This document shows positions 24,034 to 33,743 of a stretch of DNA of 64,000 bases, piece after piece. The stretch comes from Phaeobacter sp. B1627 (GTDB lineage Bacteria > Pseudomonadota > Alphaproteobacteria > Rhodobacterales > Rhodobacteraceae), in assembly GCF_006265095.1 (NCBI RefSeq), contig NZ_VCNK01000025.1, forward strand, positions 1-64,000. Direction: 5' to 3'. The stretch's first letter is position 1; every line of letters begins with the position of its first letter. Below the pieces are notes generated by a model. It was not told the origin of the DNA. It did not search any database and was given only the letters and a program-made list of their open reading frames with translations. Both the position numbers and the translations under genes were made by a program.

Positions 24034-24759
24034 TCAAGCCTCTTCGCGCTTGGGTGACACAATTATTTGATCCAGCTGCGCTCCGATCCCCAATATGTCG
24101 TGCAGGGCGCGCTGTCCCGATGGTGTCACCTCCAGCCCGCGCCCCCGCATCGAACCGTGCAGCGGACGGTGCAACCAGCCTGCGTCCAGTGCCCGCGTCA
24201 GGATCTGGCGCCCCATTGGTCCGGCAATATGCAGGCGCCGTTCGGTCCAGTCCATACAAGGGCGGGCAAAAGGCGCGCGCCCGGCCCGTTCCGGCAGGTC
24301 AACACCAAGCTGCGCCCAAACCGGTCCTGCGTGCGGGATAAAGCCGCCGTTTTTTTCTCGCAGATGGCCGCGTGACATCAGCGCCTCGGTCATCGCAACC
24401 GCCAGCGGCCCGGCAAGGTGATCATAGCAGCTGCGGACCTGCGCCAGCCCGCCCGCCTTGCGCCGCTGCGCCCGATACAGGCTGTCTGCCGGTGCAATCG
24501 CCGCCAATTGTTCCAACGCCTGTGCCACATCCGGCCCGGAGAGGCGATGATAGACGCATCGTCCCCGCTTTTCCGCGATCACCAAACCGGCGTGCTGCAA
24601 AAGGCGGAGATGCGCGGTCGCGGTTTGCGGCGTAATGCCTGCAGCGCCCGCCAGTTCCTTGTTGGTGAACGATCGCCCCTCCATCAGTTCGCAGAGCATC
24701 CGTGTGCGGCTCGCGTCGCTGATCGCCTGTCCGATAATGTCAAACCGAGGTGTCGCCAT
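24034..24759 (-). CDS. ArsR-family helix-turn-helix regulator with C-terminal extension
   Basis: A 241-residue regulator. Residues 10-85 are a winged helix of ArsR type (S-R-T-R-M-L-C-E-L-M-E-G, then I-T-P-Q-T-A-T-A-H-L-R-L-L-Q-H-A-G-L-V). The C-terminal 150 residues resemble other large ArsR-type regulators (Y-D-H-L-A-G near 115) and have no obvious metal-binding cysteine pair. It lies 83 bp downstream of imuB on the same strand, upstream of DUF2794. Target and ligand are unknown. Confidence 0.85.
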   Translation of the reverse strand: MATPRFDIIGQAISDASRTRMLCELMEGRSFTNKELAGAAGITPQTATAHLRLLQHAGLVIAEKRGRCVYHRLSGPDVAQALEQLAAIAPADSLYRAQRRKAGGLAQVRSCYDHLAGPLAVAMTEALMSRGHLREKNGGFIPHAGPVWAQLGVDLPERAGRAPFARPCMDWTERRLHIAGPMGRQILTRALDAGWLHRPLHGSMRGRGLEVTPSGQRALHDILGIGAQLDQIIVSPKREEA

Positions 24760-24842
24760 GTGAGGATCCTAGCCTTTGTTCCGGGGGTTGCCCATCCTCA
24801 ACACTTCGCTGCAGACCGCAGTGTTCTTGTCTGGTCCGGACC

Positions 24843-26522
24843 TCAGGCAAATGCGCCCTGGCAGAACCAGCCCCGCGACGCCCCGCCACCATGGGCAAAA
24901 TAGAGCCATAGTCGCGCTCCGCATTCGGTGACCACCTCCCAATAATCCCGTACCCCGCTGCGCCACTGCGGATCATCCAGCCACCACTCGGGCGCGATAC
25001 GTTCCGGCCCTGTGGCTCTGGCCAGCGCCCAGTCCCGGCCCCGCCAGCGAAATCGCAACGGCAGCTTCGGCAGTTCCTCCGCCATGACCAGCTCAGGCGC
25101 CCACAACAACACCGGGCGCGGCCGCCGGGGATGAGGCCAGTCCTGTGCCGGATTACTCCAGGCAGCGGCCATGACCTGTGCCGTCTTTTCCGGAATATGA
25201 GTGTCGACCGGATGACGGCGGGTGATGTTCTCCAACCCCATCCGGGCCCCGATGCGGCCCATCAGATCCTCAAGCTCCCGATTGCCCGCCCCGCCCCCGT
25301 TCATACGCGCGCGGGCCTTGTCTGTGGCCACCGCATGCCCGGTATGGGTGACGCCCTGCAGCCGTTCCACCTGCACCGCCTCCAGCCGCAGTACGTCTAT
25401 GCCAAAGCCCGCGTCGATGCTCTCCAGCTTCATTTCCAGCAGCGGACGCATACGGGCGCTGTCACGGGTCGGACGCGCCAGTGCCAGTGTCACCACCTCT
25501 GCCGCCTGATCGCTACGATGTGCCTCAAGCCGCAGCACACGTGCCCCCATACCACGATCTTCCAACCGGGCGCAGAGGCGGGGCAGCAGGCGGTCAATCG
25601 CCGCCATCATATCCTCCATCAGACCAATCGGCTCCGGCAGGCTGAAGCGGACGGCAAAATGCTCCGGTGCGCGGGCGGGCGAAATCGGTTCCGGCGCCGC
25701 GCCAATCGCCTGATCCAGCCGCAGAACCAGACCGCGGCCAAAGCGACGCCCAAGGCTGGCCCGTGGCTGTCCGAGCAGATCCCCGATCCGCCGCAATCCA
25801 AGGCGATTGAGCTGTGCGACCACATTGTCGTCGAGCCTCAGGGCGGCGACCGGCAAGGGGCTGAGTACACCATAGGCCTGCCCCGGCGCGGCCACCCGGA
25901 CCTGGCTGTGCGGCTGGCGCACCGAATGGGGCGCCGCTCCGCCTCTGGTCCAGTGCCTGCCCTTCACCGGCCGACGATGGGCACGCGAGCGGGTGGCCCG
26001 AGCCTCCTGGTCAATCGCGTCTCCGTTGCGGTCCGATCCCGCCTCCAGCCCCGCGTAGCGCGCCAAAGCCCAGGCCGCACCCAGCGTGTCAGCCACCCCC
26101 ATCTGCACGCTCAGCCCCATATCAGCGCAATCCTGCTCCACCAGCGGCAAAAGCCCGTCCTCCCCGCCAAAGAGATGCGCACAGCCGGTCAGGTCGATCG
26201 TCAAACCGTCCGGCGGCGCCTCGGCCACCCAGGGTGAGAATTTCCCCGCCCAGCGCCGCAGAGCGGTCAGGAACCGCGCCTCGGCGAGCGGCTGGCGACT
26301 GCGGGTGATCAGCCCGCCACACATGGCACAGGCGTCCCGCAGAGGCTGCCCCACCCACAGCCCTGCCGCCTCGGCCTCGGCACTTAACGCAGAAATAACC
26401 TGGGTGTTGGACACTTCCCCCACCACGGCCAGCGGCCCGCTGATGCCGCCCTGTTCTGCACGCAAGACGCGCTCCGCCCCGAGACGCGGAAACCAGAGCG
26501 ACAGAATACGGCGATTTGGCAT
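24843..26522 (-). CDS. imuB: Y-family polymerase-like protein ImuB
   Basis: Non-catalytic Y-family polymerase homologue that bridges DnaE2 to the sliding clamp during damage-induced mutagenesis. The 559-residue protein starts with R-I-L-S-L-W-F-P-R-L-G-A-E-R (ATG at 26522; the in-frame start at 26591 adds an unrelated leader). It contains the palm/finger-like region without the usual acidic catalytic pair, the little-finger region, and a C-terminal DUF6504-type segment ending W-F-C-Q-G-A-F-A. A LexA-type operator lies about 100 bp upstream. Unusually, no imuA precedes it and dnaE2 is 25 kb away. Confidence 0.9.
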   Translation of the reverse strand: MPNRRILSLWFPRLGAERVLRAEQGGISGPLAVVGEVSNTQVISALSAEAEAAGLWVGQPLRDACAMCGGLITRSRQPLAEARFLTALRRWAGKFSPWVAEAPPDGLTIDLTGCAHLFGGEDGLLPLVEQDCADMGLSVQMGVADTLGAAWALARYAGLEAGSDRNGDAIDQEARATRSRAHRRPVKGRHWTRGGAAPHSVRQPHSQVRVAAPGQAYGVLSPLPVAALRLDDNVVAQLNRLGLRRIGDLLGQPRASLGRRFGRGLVLRLDQAIGAAPEPISPARAPEHFAVRFSLPEPIGLMEDMMAAIDRLLPRLCARLEDRGMGARVLRLEAHRSDQAAEVVTLALARPTRDSARMRPLLEMKLESIDAGFGIDVLRLEAVQVERLQGVTHTGHAVATDKARARMNGGGAGNRELEDLMGRIGARMGLENITRRHPVDTHIPEKTAQVMAAAWSNPAQDWPHPRRPRPVLLWAPELVMAEELPKLPLRFRWRGRDWALARATGPERIAPEWWLDDPQWRSGVRDYWEVVTECGARLWLYFAHGGGASRGWFCQGAFA

Positions 26523-26607
26523 GGCAGCCCCGGTGACAGGTTCAGACGACGGATATGACACGGACACACAACCAGAAGCGTGTCGCATCACAATAAACCG
26601 GCAAGGG

Positions 26608-26633
26608 AATATAGGTTTGTTCTACATTTGTTC
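26608..26633 (-). promoter_or_regulatory. LexA (SOS) box and -10 element upstream of imuB
   Basis: GTTC-N7-GTTC, the alphaproteobacterial LexA operator, is exact at 26619-26633 (read on the minus strand as GAAC-N7-GAAC). Five bases further towards imuB, a TATATT -10-like hexamer lies at 26608-26613 on the minus strand, so LexA bound here would cover the -35/spacer region. The box is also 55 bp upstream of the divergent cytochrome gene, which it might influence. Confidence 0.82.
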
Positions 26634-26687
26634 CATAAATTCGATTCGGTCAACCGGTGATCCCCTATGCTATTTCACAGGTGCCGC

Positions 26688-27164
26688 ATGACCCATCCAA
26701 CCCCGGCCTTTGCCCTGATCCTGGGGGTCGTTCTGGCGCTGGTGATCGGTGCTCCGGCGACGACCGGCACGCCCCACATTGCCGACAAGTACATCCAGAA
26801 ACGCATGGCCCTGATGAACAGTCAGAGAGTCGCCCTGACCGCGCTCACCGACATGAGCGCAGGCCGCATTCCGATGGACAGCCGAAGCGCCCGACAAACC
26901 CGGCGTTTTCTGATAGCGACCACCGCCAGCATTCCAAAACGATTTCGCAAGCGACGCTTTGATCCGAACTCTCACGCGCGCCCCGACATATGGACCAACT
27001 GGAAGGACTTCGAACTGCGTGCAAAACGCGCCGAGGCCGCGGCAAAAGGTCTGAAAACGCGATCCCTGGACAGTCTGCGCCGCACCCTGCCTGATCTCAT
27101 TCAGGCATGTCACAGCTGCCACGGGAGCTATCGCGCGCATGTGAACGAATTCACTACGCATTAG
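26688..27164 (+). CDS. Class II c-type cytochrome (cytochrome c'-like)
   Basis: A 158-residue exported haem protein. A signal peptide covers about residues 1-27 (A-L-I-L-G-V-V-L-A-L-V-I-G-A-P-A). The mature part is helical and highly basic, and ends with the haem motif C141-H-S-C144-H145 near the C-terminus, the layout of cytochrome c'/c-556. The early helix I-x-x-R-M-A-L-M-N fits the family. The ATG at 26688 is preceded by AGGTG; an in-frame ATG at 26667 would lengthen the signal sequence. Periplasmic electron transfer or NO binding is typical, but the partner is unknown. Confidence 0.82.
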   Translation: MTHPTPAFALILGVVLALVIGAPATTGTPHIADKYIQKRMALMNSQRVALTALTDMSAGRIPMDSRSARQTRRFLIATTASIPKRFRKRRFDPNSHARPDIWTNWKDFELRAKRAEAAAKGLKTRSLDSLRRTLPDLIQACHSCHGSYRAHVNEFTTH

Positions 27165-27196
27165 GCGACAGCCCCGCAAACGCCACAGCCCCGCGC

Positions 27197-27811
27197 CTAA
27201 ACGCCGTAGCGGGCGAGGAACATCTCGACCGTGGCTCGCACCACGCGTTCGACGTCTTCCTCATCAACACTGTCGCGAATGTTGAAAATCAATCGCGGGA
27301 ACAGATCCGCCCGGCACAGCGCCATCCATTGCTCGGCAGCCATATCGAAATCGTCGATCTGCAGTTCGCCACGCCGAACCGCTTCGCCAAAATAAACCTT
27401 GAGCTTTTCGCGCTCCACCTGAGGGCCGCTTTCAAAAAACTGCCGCCCAAGGTCCGGAAAGCGCTCTGTCTCGGCCACGCAAATGCGGAATATCCTGCGT
27501 CCAAAGTCAGACAGGATCACCGACAGCATATGCCGCGCAACCTCGGTCAGCACCACGTCCGGGCTGGACCCTTCGGGAATGTCGAGATGCCGTCCGGCGT
27601 GACGGGCACATTCGCTGCGCGCCACTTCCATGAACAAGAGGCGCTTGTCCGGGAAGTAGCTATAAAGCGTCGCCTTGGACACTTCGGCCACCCGCGCGAT
27701 ATCATCCACGCTGGCCCCCTCAAAGCCATCCGCCAGAAAAACCTTGCGCGCGCCCTCAAGCACCTGATCGAATTTCCGCCCCGTGCGCAGAACGACTGCA
27801 CTCTGGTTCAT
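27197..27811 (-). CDS. TetR-family transcriptional regulator
   Basis: A 204-residue repressor. The N-terminal helix-turn-helix (about 12-60) shows G-A-R-K-V-F-L-A-D-G-F-E-G-A-S-V-D-D-I-A and V-S-K-A-T-L-Y-S-Y-F-P-D-K; the remaining helical domain is the ligand and dimer part. It is divergent from the AEC transporter gene across 234 bp, so that transporter is a possible target, but nothing in the gap proves it. Confidence 0.9.
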   Translation of the reverse strand: MNQSAVVLRTGRKFDQVLEGARKVFLADGFEGASVDDIARVAEVSKATLYSYFPDKRLLFMEVARSECARHAGRHLDIPEGSSPDVVLTEVARHMLSVILSDFGRRIFRICVAETERFPDLGRQFFESGPQVEREKLKVYFGEAVRRGELQIDDFDMAAEQWMALCRADLFPRLIFNIRDSVDEEDVERVVRATVEMFLARYGV

Positions 27812-28045
27812 TCCCTGTCCATCCCTGTTGAACCGTCGTTCGGGCCGTCCCTTGCCCGCCCAACGGCGTCACTCAAAATATTCGCAAGAGTACAGGTCGT
27901 AGAGACTGCCCCGACCCGGACCTCTTGCGGGTTTCAGCCATAGCGCACAAGCTCGCAGCAGGAAAGCACCCTGCCGAAAGCTCCGATCAGATCCCTCTGC
28001 AAAAACACTTTTGATTTTGGTCAGCTCAGGTTACCAATCGCCGGG

Positions 28046-28978
28046 ATGACCGAAATCTTTTTCCGCACGCTTCCCTTTTTCGCAATCATCGGCCTGGGCT
28101 ACTGGGCCGGTCGCACACGATTTTTCACCGAAGAGGCAACCGCCTTCCTGACGAAATTCGTGTTCTTCTTCCCCCTCTCGGCCATGATCTTTCGGTTCGC
28201 CGCCAACCTTTCCTTCAGCGAAATATTCGACCCCAACCTGATCCTCGGCTACCTCGTTGGCACATTATGCGTCTACGTCATTGCCACCGTCGTCGCGGGT
28301 CTCCGCAGGCAGGATATCTCGACGGCAGCGGTGGAGGCGCAATGTGCAGCCATCGGCAACGTCGGGTTTCTTGGCATACCGATGATGGTGCTGCTGTTCG
28401 GGGACGCCGCGGTGGGGCCGATGATGATTGTGCTCGCCGTGGATCTGGTGGTCTTCTCCTCGCTGATTGTCGTGCTGATCAATATTCATCGCGGGGCGGG
28501 GTTCAGCGCCGCCACCCTGCGCCTCGTCGGGCTTGGCCTGCTCAAGAATCCGATGATCCTGTCGATTGTCGGGGGGCTCGCCTGGTCTGCAGGACAGGTT
28601 CCGATCCCGACGCCGATGAATGATTTCCTGGCCATTCTCGGCGGGGCGGCCACCCCCGGCGCTCTCTTTGCGATCGGGGCCTCGCTGGCGTCGAAATCCG
28701 CCGAACGGGTCGAGGTCGCAGGCTGGCTCAGCTTTTCCAAGCTGGTCCTGCATCCGGCCGGCGTGGCTTTCGGGGTTCTGTGGTTGATGCCCGTCGCACC
28801 CTTTTCTGCCGCAGTGGCGATCTCCGCCGCAGCCCTTCCGGTCGCAGGGAATGTCTACATGCTGGCCCAGCATTATGGTGTCGCTCCGCAACGCGCCTCA
28901 GCGGCGATCCTGATTTCCACCATGGTGTCCATTGTCACCGTGCCGCTGGTCATCGCCTGGGTCAATACGTTGCTCTGA
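28046..28978 (+). CDS. AEC-family (auxin efflux carrier) transporter
   Basis: A 310-residue inner-membrane transporter with about ten hydrophobic segments spread over the whole chain and the typical N-terminal G-L-G-Y-W-A-G-R segment. Bacterial members export or import organic acids such as malate or malonate; the substrate here cannot be told. It is alone on its transcript, divergent from the TetR gene, with fghA starting 156 bp downstream. Confidence 0.88.
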   Translation: MTEIFFRTLPFFAIIGLGYWAGRTRFFTEEATAFLTKFVFFFPLSAMIFRFAANLSFSEIFDPNLILGYLVGTLCVYVIATVVAGLRRQDISTAAVEAQCAAIGNVGFLGIPMMVLLFGDAAVGPMMIVLAVDLVVFSSLIVVLINIHRGAGFSAATLRLVGLGLLKNPMILSIVGGLAWSAGQVPIPTPMNDFLAILGGAATPGALFAIGASLASKSAERVEVAGWLSFSKLVLHPAGVAFGVLWLMPVAPFSAAVAISAAALPVAGNVYMLAQHYGVAPQRASAAILISTMVSIVTVPLVIAWVNTLL

Positions 28979-29134
28979 AACCCGCACCCGGCGTGAAATT
29001 GCGCTGCCGGAACCACGACTTCAGCCTTTTGAAACCTTCTCGCGCAAAAAGGGATGCAGTCAACGCGGCAACACTGGATTAATCTGTCCCATCCCGGTAG
29101 CGGTAGGCCCAACACCGACTTCAGGAGGTCTTCG

Positions 29135-29968
29135 ATGGAAACCGTATCCGAGAACCGGGCCTATGGCGGCATTCAGGGCGTCTACCGCCACGCCAGCCCA
29201 TCCACCAACTGCGATATGACCTTTGGTCTGTTCCTGCCGGAAGAGGCCCGGGATGGTCCGGTGCCGGTGCTCTGGTACCTCTCCGGCCTGACCTGCACCC
29301 ATGAGAACGCCATGACCAAGGCGGGTGCTCAGGCCTGGTGCGCCGAGCAGGGCATCGCCATCGTCTTTCCCGATACCTCTCCACGCGGCGAAGGTGTGGC
29401 CAATGACGAGGCCTATGATTTGGGTCAAGGTGCCGGTTTCTACGTCAATTCGACCCAATCCCCCTGGGCGCCTCATTTCCGGATGTGGGATTACATCGCT
29501 GAGGACCTCCCGGCCCTTCTGGGCGAGACCTTCGAGCTCGATATGTCCCGTCAGGCGATCACGGGACACTCCATGGGCGGGCACGGTGCCTTGACGCTCG
29601 CAATGAATTTGCCGGGCCGCTTCCGCTCTGTCTCTGCCTTTGCGCCGATCTGCAACCCGACGGCCAGCGACTGGGGCCGCAAGCAGTTCACGGCCTATCT
29701 CGGCGAGGATCAAAGCACATGGGAACCGCACGATGCCACCCTGCTGATGCGGGACAAAGGGTTCGACGGCCCGCTTCTGATCGACACGGGCACCAGCGAC
29801 CAGTTCTTTGATCTGCTGCGGCCCGGTGCCTTTGCTGCGGCCGTCGCAGACAAGCGTCAGGATGCGACCATTCGCCTGCAAAAGGGCTACGATCACAGCT
29901 ATTTCTTCGTTTCCACCTTCATGGAGGAGCATGTCGCCTTCCATGCGGATGCACTCTACCGGGAGTAA
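29135..29968 (+). CDS. fghA: S-formylglutathione hydrolase
   Basis: Hydrolyses S-formylglutathione to formate and glutathione, the second step of glutathione-dependent formaldehyde removal. The 277-residue esterase-D-type protein has Y-L-S-G-L-T-C-T-H-E-N near residue 50, the nucleophile Ser146 (G-H-S-M-G-G-H-G) and a C-terminal D-H-S-Y-F-F with the catalytic His. AGGAGG precedes the ATG at 29135; the in-frame start at 29054 lacks support. The usual partner, glutathione-dependent formaldehyde dehydrogenase, is not adjacent. sthA follows after 4 nt. Confidence 0.93.
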   Translation: METVSENRAYGGIQGVYRHASPSTNCDMTFGLFLPEEARDGPVPVLWYLSGLTCTHENAMTKAGAQAWCAEQGIAIVFPDTSPRGEGVANDEAYDLGQGAGFYVNSTQSPWAPHFRMWDYIAEDLPALLGETFELDMSRQAITGHSMGGHGALTLAMNLPGRFRSVSAFAPICNPTASDWGRKQFTAYLGEDQSTWEPHDATLLMRDKGFDGPLLIDTGTSDQFFDLLRPGAFAAAVADKRQDATIRLQKGYDHSYFFVSTFMEEHVAFHADALYRE

Positions 29969-29972
29969 TGCA

Positions 29973-31487
29973 ATGACCGAGACCAAATCCGGGTTCGACT
30001 ACGATCTGATCGTCATCGGCTCCGGCCCGTCGGGCCGTACTGCGGCTATCCAGGCCGCCAAGCTGAAACGCCGCGTGCTGGTGATCGACCGCAAGGATCG
30101 TCTGGGCGGCGTCTCGGTTCATACCGGCACCGTGCCGTCAAAGACCCTGCGTGAGACCGTACTTAACCTCACCGGCTGGCGCGAGCGCAGCTTTTACGGG
30201 CGCAGCTACCGGGTCAAAGACCAGATCAAGGCGGACGACCTCAAGGCGCGCCTCGATATCACCCTGGGCCACGAAGTTGACGTGCTCGAACATCAATTCA
30301 ACCGCAATCACGTCGAAGTGCTTGCAGGTATGGCGCATTTCATCGGGCCGAACGAAGTCGAAGTCGAGATCGAGGCCGGTGACACAACCCGCGTGACCGG
30401 TGAGAAATTCCTGATCGCGACCGGAACCCGCACCTATCGCCCGGACTATGTGCCCTTCAACGGCTCCACCATTGTGGACGGGGATGAATTCCTGGAAATG
30501 GAGGAAATCCCGCGCTCGCTGATCGTGGTCGGGGCCGGGGTCATTGGCGTCGAATATGCCACCATGTTCTCGGCTCTTGACGTCCGCGTCACTCTGATCG
30601 AGCCGCGCGACAGTTTTCTCGATTTCATCGACCGCACGCTGATTCAGGAATTCACCCATCAGATCCGTGAAAACGGTGTCGATCTGCGCCTCGGTTCGGC
30701 GATTGAAAGGATCGATGACGAAGATGATCACATCGAAGTGACGCTGGAAAACGGCCGTCATGTGCGGGGCGATATGCTCTTGTTCGCGGCCGGTCGCATG
30801 GGCAACACCGACAAGTTGAACCTCAAGGCGGTGGGATTGGAAACCGACCACCGTGGCCGCCTGCAGGTCGAACGCAAGACCTATCAGACCAAGGTTGGCC
30901 ATATCTATGCCACCGGCGATGTCATCGGCCACCCGTCGCTGGCCTCCACCTCCCTTCAGCAGGGTCGTGTTGCAGCCTGCCACGCGATGGATGTCCCGAC
31001 TGTTCCCGAAAGCCCCTGGTTCCCCTATGGGATTTACTCGGTGCCGGAAATGTCGACCTGCGGCATGTCCGAGGAAGAGCTGAAGGAGCGGGGCGTGCCC
31101 TATGAGATCGGCATTGCGCGGTTTCGCGAAACCTCCCGTGGGCACATCATGGGGTTGGAGCATGGCATGCTGAAAATGCTGTTCTCGCTGAAAACCCGCC
31201 GTGTGCTTGGCGTGCAGATCGTCGGCGAAGGGGCGACCGAACTGATCCACATCGCGCAGGCGGTGCTGAACCTGAAGGGGACTGTCGATTATTTCGTTCA
31301 GAACACCTTCAACTATCCGACCCTGGCAGAGGCCTACAAGATTGCAGGGCTGGACGCGTTCAACCGGATGCCGATCCCGGAAGAATACAAAGACAAAAAG
31401 CCCGCAAAAGACAAGAAAGCGTCAGTGAAAAAAGCCACAGCGAAGGTCGAGGCCAAAGGCAGCAACACGGGCAAGTCAGAAGGGTGA
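29973..31487 (+). CDS. sthA: Si-specific NAD(P)+ transhydrogenase, soluble
   Basis: FAD enzyme moving reducing power between NADPH and NAD+. The 504-residue protein has the FAD-binding G-S-G-P-S-G (16-21), the NAD-binding G-A-G-V-I-G near 185, and T-G-D-V-I-G-H-P in the second FAD site. The redox disulfide of related lipoamide dehydrogenases is absent ([14 protein letters not shown]), as expected for transhydrogenases. The last 30 or so residues form an unusual Lys/Ala-rich tail. It starts at the ATG 4 nt after fghA and overlaps yaiI by 4 nt, so the three genes form one operon. Confidence 0.92.
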   Translation: MTETKSGFDYDLIVIGSGPSGRTAAIQAAKLKRRVLVIDRKDRLGGVSVHTGTVPSKTLRETVLNLTGWRERSFYGRSYRVKDQIKADDLKARLDITLGHEVDVLEHQFNRNHVEVLAGMAHFIGPNEVEVEIEAGDTTRVTGEKFLIATGTRTYRPDYVPFNGSTIVDGDEFLEMEEIPRSLIVVGAGVIGVEYATMFSALDVRVTLIEPRDSFLDFIDRTLIQEFTHQIRENGVDLRLGSAIERIDDEDDHIEVTLENGRHVRGDMLLFAAGRMGNTDKLNLKAVGLETDHRGRLQVERKTYQTKVGHIYATGDVIGHPSLASTSLQQGRVAACHAMDVPTVPESPWFPYGIYSVPEMSTCGMSEEELKERGVPYEIGIARFRETSRGHIMGLEHGMLKMLFSLKTRRVLGVQIVGEGATELIHIAQAVLNLKGTVDYFVQNTFNYPTLAEAYKIAGLDAFNRMPIPEEYKDKKPAKDKKASVKKATAKVEAKGSNTGKSEG

Positions 31488-31939
31488 GCGCACTCTATAT
31501 CGACGCAGATGCCTGCCCGGTGAAGGCTGAGGCAGAGCGGGTGGCGACCCGTCACGGGCTGATCATGTATGTGGTCTCCAACGGCGGATTGCGTCCCTCT
31601 CAGAACCCTTTGGTGGAAACCGTGATCGTTGCGGCCGGCGCCGACGAGGCCGACATGTGGATTGCAGATCGCTGCGGCCCCGGAGATATCGTGGTGACCG
31701 GCGACATTCCTCTCGCCGCAAAATGTATCGAGGCGGGCGCCCGTGTCCTGCGGCACAACGGCGAGGCTTTTACGGCGACCAATATCGGCCAACAGCTCGC
31801 AATGCGCGACCTGATGGCCGATCTGCGTGCCGCGAACCCTTTGGGGATGCAGGGCGGCGGCAAAGGGTTCACCAAGGCGGATCGGTCGCGCTTTCTCGAC
31901 ACGCTTGAGCGGGAAATCCGCGCGGCCAAGCGCGTCTGA
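31484..31939 (+). CDS. YaiI/YqxD family (DUF188) protein
   Basis: A 151-residue protein of the PIN-like DUF188 family, probably a nuclease-fold protein of unknown target. Conserved acidic residues are visible in [10 protein letters not shown] at the N-terminus, D-E-A-D-M-W-I-A-D and V-T-G-D-I-P-L-A; the late [14 protein letters not shown] block is typical. It starts with GTG overlapping the sthA stop by 4 nt. Confidence 0.92.
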   Translation: MSALYIDADACPVKAEAERVATRHGLIMYVVSNGGLRPSQNPLVETVIVAAGADEADMWIADRCGPGDIVVTGDIPLAAKCIEAGARVLRHNGEAFTATNIGQQLAMRDLMADLRAANPLGMQGGGKGFTKADRSRFLDTLEREIRAAKRV

Positions 31940-32145
31940 GCGCCCTCGGCATCCGTAGTCAAACCAAGGCATTATCCGCCGCATTTCCGCACGTTTGCTG
32001 CCCACCGCGAACCTCCGCCGCCGCGACGCCGCTTCTGAAAGCTGAACCAAGCAAAAATTGGTACACTTCTTCATTGTATCTCTCGGCCAATCTGATTGCC
32101 CTCGGGCAAAGCATGGGCCACAACCACCGGGAAAGGATCCCGGAA

Positions 32146-33108
32146 ATGCGCACAACCTTGGTCAGTTCCAATGCATTGGGCATTCTTGCAGCCACTGGCG
32201 CGGCTGTGGCTTTCTCTGTCATCGATGTGACCTTCAAATTTCTGTCCGACAGCTATCCGCTCTATCAGGTCGTGTTCTTTCGGTCGGTTGTCGCGCTCCT
32301 TTTGCTTTTGGTCATCATCATTCCGCTGGAAGGCGGCTATGGCGTGCTGCGGACCCGCAACATCAAGCTCCATCTGCTGCGCATAGCGGCGGTGACATTT
32401 GCCAACCTCTGCTTCTTTTCCGGTTTGGCGATACTGCCTCTGGCGGAAGCGGTCGCAATTGCCTTTGCCACGCCATTGATTGTCACGACACTGTCGGTTC
32501 TGTTTCTCAACGAAAGAGTTGGCCCATGGCGCTGGGGCGCGGTTCTCGTCGGGTTTGTGGGAATCCTCGTAATCGTGCAGCCCGGTGCGGACACCTTTCA
32601 ACCCTATGCCCTGCTGCCCTTCCTTGGTGCCTGCGGCTATGCGACCCTGCATGTTTTGACGCGCCGCGCCGGCGGTTTGGACAAGGCCTCCACTCTGTCA
32701 TTTTACCCCACCCTGGGGTTTCTGGTCATCAGCGCACTTGCCGGATTGCTGTTTGGCCACGGCGCATGGGCGACAGGTGCTCCGCTTCCCGATTTGATTT
32801 TACGGGCATGGGCCTGGCCTCATGGTGTAGAATGGGGCTTGTTCGCCATCGCCGGAGTATCGGGCGCAATCGGAGGCTATCTCGTGGGTCAGGCGTACCG
32901 CCAATGCGAAGCAGGCCTCGTCGCTCCCTTCGAATATATTGCCATGCCGCTTGCCGTGTTCTGGGGTGTGATCGTGTTTTCCGAATGGCCCGATCGCTCC
33001 GTATGGTTTGGCTCGGCCTTGATTATCGGGGCTGGTCTTGTTTCAGTCTGGCGTGAGACCCGCACGCCCGGGGCCCCCACGCGCCCCCGACCCAGATCCT
33101 CCGGCTAG
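32146..33108 (+). CDS. DMT-superfamily (EamA) transporter
   Basis: A 320-residue inner-membrane protein with ten predicted transmembrane segments in two EamA repeats (about 10-145 and 155-300). The first repeat ends with the P-L-I-V-T-T-L-S-V-L-F-L-N-E-R type motif. The substrate is unknown; members export amino acids or other metabolites. The ATG at 32146 is used because an AGGA lies about 10 nt upstream and homologues start at the first hydrophobic segment; in-frame ATGs at 32113 and 32074 are alternatives. Confidence 0.88.
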   Translation: MRTTLVSSNALGILAATGAAVAFSVIDVTFKFLSDSYPLYQVVFFRSVVALLLLLVIIIPLEGGYGVLRTRNIKLHLLRIAAVTFANLCFFSGLAILPLAEAVAIAFATPLIVTTLSVLFLNERVGPWRWGAVLVGFVGILVIVQPGADTFQPYALLPFLGACGYATLHVLTRRAGGLDKASTLSFYPTLGFLVISALAGLLFGHGAWATGAPLPDLILRAWAWPHGVEWGLFAIAGVSGAIGGYLVGQAYRQCEAGLVAPFEYIAMPLAVFWGVIVFSEWPDRSVWFGSALIIGAGLVSVWRETRTPGAPTRPRPRSSG

Positions 33109-33122
33109 TAGAAAGGCCCCCC

Positions 33123-33743
33123 ATGCCCATAACCGCCGTCGTCTTTGACATCGGACGAGTCCTGATCGAATGGGAGCCTGAGCGCTTCTATGACAACCTG
33201 ATCGGTGAAGCGCGCCGCAAAGCTCTCTTCGCCGAAGTGGACCTGCATGGCAGCAACCTCGACGTCGACCGGGGGGCTCCGTTTCGCGAAACGATATATA
33301 CATTGGCGGACCAACATCCCGATTGGTCCGACGAAATCCGGCACTGGCACGACAGCTGGATACAGATGGCGAGCCCGGGCATTCCGCATTCCGCCCGCCT
33401 GTTGCGAGCGCTGCGCGCAAAAGGCGTTCCGGTTTACGCCTTGACGAATTTCGGTGCCGAGACATTTGTCATTGCCCAAACCACCTATCCGTTCCTGCGC
33501 GAATTCGACCAGACGTTTGTCTCGGCGCATCTTCGCTGCATCAAGCCCGACGCCGAAATCTATTCGGAGCTTGAGGCCGGGACCGGGCGCCGTCCGGATG
33601 AGCTGCTGTTCACCGATGACAAGCCGGAAAACATCACCGCCGCGGCCGTGCGGGGCTGGAAAACACATTTGTTCGACAAACCGGACACCTGGGCCGCACG
33701 CCTTGTCGCGGAGGGGCTTCTGACCGAAGAGGAAGCCCGATGA
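33123..33743 (+). CDS. HAD-superfamily hydrolase, YihX-like
   Basis: A 206-residue phosphatase-type HAD protein. Motif I is V-V-F-D-I-G-R-V-L (nucleophile Asp9, with the second position non-acidic as in YihX), motif II A-L-T-N-F-G, motif III the lysine in C-I-K-P-D, and motif IV L-F-T-D-D-K-P-E-N. Substrate unknown; a small phosphate ester is likely. It starts an operon of three genes, each overlapping the next by 4 nt. Confidence 0.9.
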   Translation: MPITAVVFDIGRVLIEWEPERFYDNLIGEARRKALFAEVDLHGSNLDVDRGAPFRETIYTLADQHPDWSDEIRHWHDSWIQMASPGIPHSARLLRALRAKGVPVYALTNFGAETFVIAQTTYPFLREFDQTFVSAHLRCIKPDAEIYSELEAGTGRRPDELLFTDDKPENITAAAVRGWKTHLFDKPDTWAARLVAEGLLTEEEAR

